The notes beneath the pieces are model-generated. The model had not been told where the DNA came from. It did not search any database and saw nothing but the letters and a program-made list of their open reading frames with translations. This document shows positions 6,377 through 7,285 of a stretch of 7,285 nucleotides of DNA, one piece after another. The position numbers and the translations under genes were made by a program. Numbering within the stretch: position 1 is the stretch's first letter; every line of letters begins with the position of its first letter. This DNA comes from an uncultured Bacteroidales bacterium (lineage in GTDB: Bacteria; Bacteroidota; Bacteroidia; Bacteroidales; Lentimicrobiaceae): positions 1 through 7,285 of the forward strand of contig CALCQV010000126.1 in the NCBI GenBank assembly GCA_937894795.1, given 5' to 3'.

Positions 6377-6414
6377 ACCCATTCAGCTGAACGGGTACCT
6401 TAATTTTTCTATTT
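6377..6414 (+). terminator. Possible terminator after the TPR locus
   Basis: ACCC (6377-6380) and GGGT (6393-6396) flank the perfect palindrome TTCAGCTGAA (6382-6391), with one A/C mismatch between arm and core. It is followed by a T-rich run (TTTTT at 6404-6408, then CTATTT). Position and composition fit a weak intrinsic terminator, although a palindrome with no unpaired loop gives a less ideal hairpin. It separates the TPR locus from the 6504 gene. Confidence 0.35.
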
Positions 6415-6432
6415 GTTAAAGGAAGATTGCAA

Positions 6433-6498
6433 TACGGTGTGAATAAGTTATATTTTTATATAACTTTATTGCATTATAAGCTGCAAACCAACACCGTA
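6433..6498. repeat. Nested inverted repeats ahead of the T9SS cargo gene
   Basis: TACGGTGT (6433-6440) is the exact reverse complement of ACACCGTA (6491-6498). Between them AAGTTATAT (6445-6453) pairs perfectly with ATATAACTT (6458-6466) around a TTTT loop, a 9-bp AT-rich stem. The right outer arm ends 5 bp before the ATG at 6504, where a ribosome would bind. The inner stem overlaps the promoter candidate at 6438-6468. Confidence 0.6.
6438..6468 (+). promoter_or_regulatory. Weak promoter candidate for the T9SS cargo gene
   Basis: TAACTTTA (6461-6468) matches TAnnTTTG except for its last base. TGTG (6438-6441) lies 19 nt upstream, a 3-of-4 match to the -33 TTTG. The start would fall near 6475, leaving a leader of about 29 nt. 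Both boxes are near or inside the inverted repeats at 6433-6498, so a protein bound there could regulate it. Confidence 0.3.
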
Positions 6499-6503
6499 GA
6501 ATC

Positions 6504-7043
6504 ATGAAAACATCCTTTACAACGTTTTTCCTAATGCTGCTGTTTCTCTTATTTTCCGCACCCGACGGCAAGGCACAAGTTCCTCAAAATGCGCCTACCG
6601 GCTGGTCAATTGTTGCATCCTATACTATTCCCGGCAAAGCCTCCGGGCTTGCATGGGACGGTACCTATATCTACTTCGGAATATATGGCAGCAATGGCAG
6701 CAATGGCAGCAATATTCACAAGTTCAACCCGGCCACTGGCACCAGCGTACTGCAATGCACCGGAGCATTTGAAGATGCATATGGCCTAACCTGCAACATC
6801 TATTCCAATCCCAGTGATGGAAATTTCAGCGTGAAGATTACCTGTCGTGAATATCTCCATGCTGATATGCGTATTACTGATATGCGCGGTACTATAGTTT
6901 ATGAATGGCAAGGATTATACCTTGAGCCCAGTGATCACTTGGCTGAACTGAACCTTGCCAACAGGTTGGTATCAGGCGTTTACCTGCTTGAGATCATCAC
7001 AGAGGCCGGCAATCATCGTGATAAACTGGTCATACAGAAATAA
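6504..7043 (+). CDS. Miniature T9SS cargo protein (propeller fragment plus sorting domain)
   Basis: Product of 179 aa. Signal peptide about 1-24 (cleavage GKA/QV). Residues 32-96 resemble the first blade of a beta-propeller or glutamine-cyclotransferase-like domain: GLAWDGTYIYFG (48-59), IHKFNPATG (71-79) and EDAYGLT (90-96). The reading then passes within two residues into a Por/T9SS type A sorting domain (98-179) with the usual features: NIYSNPSDGNF (98-108), RITDMRGTIVYEW, SGVYLLEI and a C-terminal KLVIQK. In known cargo this domain directs passage through the type IX secretion system and surface attachment. Full propeller cargo is normally several hundred residues, so the short body suggests an in-frame internal deletion. 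GSN is repeated three times at 62-70. No Shine-Dalgarno is seen. The next gene starts 23 bp downstream. Confidence 0.85.
   Translation: MKTSFTTFFLMLLFLLFSAPDGKAQVPQNAPTGWSIVASYTIPGKASGLAWDGTYIYFGIYGSNGSNGSNIHKFNPATGTSVLQCTGAFEDAYGLTCNIYSNPSDGNFSVKITCREYLHADMRITDMRGTIVYEWQGLYLEPSDHLAELNLANRLVSGVYLLEIITEAGNHRDKLVIQK
6687..6713 (+). repeat. Three perfect 9-bp tandem repeats inside a gene
   Basis: GGCAGCAAT occurs three times in a row without mismatch and encodes Gly-Ser-Asn three times (residues 62-70 of the T9SS cargo protein). Perfect identity suggests recent slipped-strand expansion. Copy changes would keep the reading frame and lengthen or shorten a loop. Confidence 0.9.
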
Positions 7044-7055
7044 GGAAGAATGGGT

Positions 7056-7063
7056 TATATTTG
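7056..7063 (+). promoter_or_regulatory. Consensus -7 box directly ahead of a start codon
   Basis: TATATTTG, followed by C, matches TAnnTTTG exactly and ends 3 bp before the ATG at 7067. Transcription from it would begin at or beside the start codon, giving a leaderless message. No -33 TTTG is seen at the right distance, so it may be a chance match and the gene may be read through from 6504-7043. Confidence 0.3.
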
Positions 7064-7066
7064 CGC

Positions 7067-7285
7067 ATGCAAAAATTACTGCCTACCTTACTGATTATTC
7101 TATGCTTACCGGTATTGGTTTCCTGGGGTCCATATGGCCATGAACGTATCAACCATGCTGCTGCATTGACAGTGCCACAGCCTATGCTGCCTTTCTTTCA
7201 TAACCATATTGACTATATCACCCATGCCGGTGCCATGCCCGATATAAGAAGGAACCTGCTCAATGACAAGCAAGAGGATGCACGC
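7067..7285 (+). CDS. S1/P1-nuclease-like zinc phosphoesterase, N-terminus only
   Basis: The first 73 residues; the gene continues past the window. Residues 1-19 are a signal peptide (QKLLPTLLIILCLPVLVS). Cleavage after S19 would expose W20-G-P-Y-G-H25. In S1/P1 nucleases the mature chain begins with Trp1 and has His6, both zinc ligands, so this spacing matches exactly. D59 in HAGAMPDIRR (53-62) is a candidate for the next metal-binding Asp. The window ends at EDAR, where the next ligand His would be expected soon after. Zinc-dependent phospholipase C is the related alternative; the W-x4-H spacing favours the S1/P1 side. These enzymes cleave phosphate esters in nucleic acids or lipids outside the cytoplasm using three zinc ions; the substrate cannot be told from this fragment. 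The ATG at 7067 is the only start ahead of the signal peptide. Confidence 0.8.
   Translation, partial: MQKLLPTLLIILCLPVLVSWGPYGHERINHAAALTVPQPMLPFFHNHIDYITHAGAMPDIRRNLLNDKQEDAR

Noticed and set aside
6589..6789. 66-codon plus-strand frame inside the T9SS cargo gene
   Set aside because: It is an out-of-phase reading of the cargo gene (the GGCAGCAAT repeat read as Met-Ala-Ala) with no independent start signal.

Overview
The window looks like a member of the Bacteroidota, probably a Chitinophaga- or Sphingobacterium-type lineage, though I cannot name a genus. Three things point there. One protein ends in a Por/type IX secretion (T9SS) sorting domain. Near-consensus -7 boxes of the Bacteroidota form TAnnTTTG lie upstream of several genes. 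Most start codons lack a Shine-Dalgarno sequence. Base composition is moderate and slightly AT-rich.

Left part (1-4612, minus strand). Four consecutive genes all start with signal peptides. In transcription order they are: an OmpA-C-terminal-domain protein with a concanavalin/LamG-like middle domain (4612-3335); a helical secreted protein with a duplicated motif (3243-2284); a secreted protein of unknown fold (2019-952); and a small cysteine-containing secreted protein (707-78). A further start codon at 59 may open another gene that runs off the left edge. Gaps of 91, 264 and 244 bp, a hairpin in the first and a promoter in the third suggest a loosely linked envelope cluster rather than one tight operon. 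Only the OmpA-like protein has a recognisable role (peptidoglycan anchoring). The others are hypothetical.

The 264-bp gap, directly upstream of the 2019-952 gene, holds the most unusual structure here. It is an array of three 16-bp palindromes alternating with tandem heptamers and a CAGRC linker, built with exact modular arithmetic.

Middle (4712-5788). An AraC-family regulator is encoded on the minus strand. Its 267-bp upstream region is divergent with the next rightward gene and carries candidate promoters in both directions plus a hairpin.

Right part (5789-7285, plus strand). A short signal-peptide reading frame is joined through an overlapping TGATG to a tetratricopeptide-repeat frame that stops in mid-repeat; this looks like one exported TPR protein broken by a frameshift and truncated. 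Next comes a miniature T9SS cargo protein in which the start of a beta-propeller-like domain runs straight into the sorting domain, as if the middle had been deleted. Last is the N-terminus of an S1/P1-nuclease-like zinc phosphoesterase, cut by the window edge. The two adjacent shortened genes suggest ongoing decay in this stretch.

No rRNA, tRNA, transposase, phage gene or true CRISPR array was seen.
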